From: a virus
Virus record (IMG/VR): IMGVR_UViG_3300005613_000094
Span: 1-50,189 of that record
Direction: 5' to 3' (one strand)
Length of the DNA stretch: 50,189 nucleotides
This document shows, in pieces, positions 48,918 through 50,189 of the stretch. Position 1 is the first letter of the stretch, and every line of letters begins with the position of its first letter. A model generated the notes under the pieces. It saw only the letters and a program-made list of their open reading frames with translations. It was not told where the DNA came from and did not search any database. Made by a program: the position numbers and the translations under genes.

Positions 48918-50189
48918 ATGCCGAATCAAGCTGACTTAGATGAACTCCGCCGAATAAGCGGAGTTTCCAGTGTGGAACCCGTTAACCCACGTGCTGCGAT
49001 GATTTCAGAAGACGCGCTTGAGTTGACCGACCTTGTTACCCGAGGGGAAGACACGATCAACGCTGAGCGAGAAGTAGCCGGTGACGACGTCCCGGCACCC
49101 AAGATCAAACCACCAACACCTGCTGAGATGCAGACTGACCAGTTAGACCAGTCTATCCGCCATGCAGCGACTGCCGACGCTGAAGGCGAAGCGAGTAAAA
49201 GACGTATGGCGGTTGACCTAGGCATTCCCAAAGAACTATTACCGGATAACGCTGAAGAAGAACTATTTCACAAGCAGAACGACGCTGAGACATTGCAACG
49301 CACGCACCCAGCCACCGCCAAATACATGGCTGACCAGGGCAACGCCACCATCGTCGGTAAAGACATTGAAGAACTGAAGGGCATGGAAATGTTTATGTCC
49401 CGGTTCGTTAAAGACCCGTTAATCGATTTGTTGAAAGGCACCATCGCCGTACCTGAGACGGTCGCTGGTCTTGGTGGCATCGCCAGAACAGCTGCGCCCG
49501 AACTCGTACCAGTAGTCCTCCGCAATGCGTTAAAAGCGATACCACAGGTGGCCGAAGCCGGTGACGCTGTGACACGTGCGCGCCGGGCGGTAGAGGGCAC
49601 TGTTGACTTCAAGCGAAGCCAAGAGATACTCGACGCCATGCAGTCTCCTGAACGCCAGGAGGCACAGCGCCTTCTAGCTGAGACCCAGGGATTCTTCCCT
49701 TCCTTAGGACAGGCCCTGGAAACCCCATCGGTCATCGGAGGCGCTGTCGTACAGAGTATACCGAGTCTGGGGGTGAGTGGTGTGTTCGCGCAGCAGTTGA
49801 TGAAAATATTTCCGAAGTTAGCGCCTCTGGTCGCAGGCGCGGCTGGCGAAGGTTTGACCATCACCGGTTCCTCTGCGGAATCAATCCGACAAGAAACCCA
49901 AGACGGGGAGTTGAACGCTCCGCAGGCACTCGCTGCAGTAACCGCCGGTGTCGCTGGCACAGGTATCAATATCCTCGGCGGTAAGATCGCGCAGAAGATG
50001 GGCGCCACTGACATCGACACGGCCATCGCATCAGGTTCTTTGAAGAAAGCACTTGACGCATCAGGGATGCCCGCTCGCTTAGCCACCCGCGTCATGACTG
50101 GTGTTGCCGGTGAGGGTTTGGAAGAACTTGGCCAATCAGGTGTCGAGCAGATAGCACAGAACGTCGCTCTTGGCAAGCCTTGGGATGAG
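48918..50189 (+). CDS. Giant polyvalent virion protein, 5' part (open at window end)
   Basis: Start of the giant gene: ATG at 48918, with AAGGAA 5 bases upstream, 7 bases after the gp15-like stop. The frame stays open for 424 codons to the window end. The last 123 bases repeat bases 1-123 in frame, so the full protein has 383 + 2850 residues. The N-terminal 383 residues include Gly/Ala-rich hydrophobic stretches (LVAGAAGEGLTITGSS and ALAAVTAGVAGTGINILGG) that could cross a membrane during ejection. The layout gp14-like, gp15-like, giant protein parallels the T7 gp14-15-16 order. Confidence 0.85.
   Translation, partial: MPNQADLDELRRISGVSSVEPVNPRAAMISEDALELTDLVTRGEDTINAEREVAGDDVPAPKIKPPTPAEMQTDQLDQSIRHAATADAEGEASKRRMAVDLGIPKELLPDNAEEELFHKQNDAETLQRTHPATAKYMADQGNATIVGKDIEELKGMEMFMSRFVKDPLIDLLKGTIAVPETVAGLGGIARTAAPELVPVVLRNALKAIPQVAEAGDAVTRARRAVEGTVDFKRSQEILDAMQSPERQEAQRLLAETQGFFPSLGQALETPSVIGGAVVQSIPSLGVSGVFAQQLMKIFPKLAPLVAGAAGEGLTITGSSAESIRQETQDGELNAPQALAAVTAGVAGTGINILGGKIAQKMGATDIDTAIASGSLKKALDASGMPARLATRVMTGVAGEGLEELGQSGVEQIAQNVALGKPWDE
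50067..50189. repeat. Right copy of 123-bp terminal direct repeat
   Basis: Identical to bases 1-123; see the left copy. Joining 50066 to base 1 keeps the giant gene open and leaves one circle of about 50,066 bp. Confidence 0.95.

Noticed and set aside
50067-50189. Physical direct terminal repeat of the packaged genome
   Set aside because: It lies in the middle of a gene with conserved frame, and the window starts at an internal ATG codon. An overlap left on a circular or permuted contig explains it better. Not excluded without read data.

Overview
The window is a nearly complete genome of a tailed dsDNA phage with podovirus (short-tailed) architecture. It carries a terminase pair, a T7-type head-tail connector portal, scaffold, major capsid protein, tail tubular proteins A and B, and a set of internal or ejected virion proteins. 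Bases 1-123 are repeated exactly at 50067-50189, so the molecule closes into a circle or is permuted, with about 50,066 unique bases. The join runs in frame through one giant gene, which starts at 48918, crosses the window end and finishes at 8553 (about 3233 codons). The host is unknown. A nested Rz/Rz1 spanin pair with a lipobox implies a Gram-negative host, and the kelch-like tail repeats resemble those of aquatic phages. I see no RNA polymerase, integrase, tRNA or CRISPR array. The promoters I can find are host sigma-70-like, TTGACA-type with a recurring TATGCT -10 box.

Layout. (1) 1-8553: 3' part of the giant polyvalent virion protein, with ADP-ribosyltransferase-like, GNAT-like and two HExxH-type zinc-peptidase-like segments. 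(2) 8569-13404: two paralogous kelch-like tail proteins, then a lysis block (small membrane proteins, Rz with Rz1 nested inside) and a small rightward membrane protein gene ending in a terminator. Two leftward genes (12265-12988) interrupt this block. (3) 13409-24802: a long leftward operon driven by a consensus promoter at 24850-24879. It encodes an HTH regulator, several unknown small proteins, a DUF2800-type nuclease, a DUF2815-type ssDNA-binding protein, family A DNA polymerase, a pentapeptide-repeat protein, a VRR-NUC nuclease, an SNF2-type helicase and a TraR/DksA-like zinc finger. (4) 24972-27828: a rightward early operon with a Cro/YdaS-like regulator, primase-helicase, a zinc ribbon protein and a MazG-like pyrophosphohydrolase. 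(5) 27829-28642: about 0.8 kb without a convincing gene, with dyad repeats at both ends and nested inverted repeats between them. It is the best candidate for an origin or control locus. (6) 28643-31385: small accessory genes, including a run of tiny one-span membrane proteins. (7) 31461-48910 and on into the giant gene: the late rightward block. It holds terminase small subunit, several surface or lectin-like proteins, a secreted glycoside-hydrolase-like protein, an M15 endolysin, terminase large subunit, portal, scaffold, capsid, tail tubes, a GNAT protein and internal virion proteins.

How it fits together. Divergent transcription from about 24.8-25.0 kb would make the replication proteins. 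A 15-bp dyad, cAGAATgagATTCTt and variants, occurs seven times by eye: twice in pairs next to a promoter or terminator, and once just upstream of the late terminase promoter. This suggests one DNA-binding protein coordinates the control region with late expression. The capsid gene has its own consensus promoter set inside a 13-bp-stem hairpin. Lysis would use the M15 endolysin, an unassigned holin (candidates at 11259 and 13131) and the Rz/Rz1 pair.
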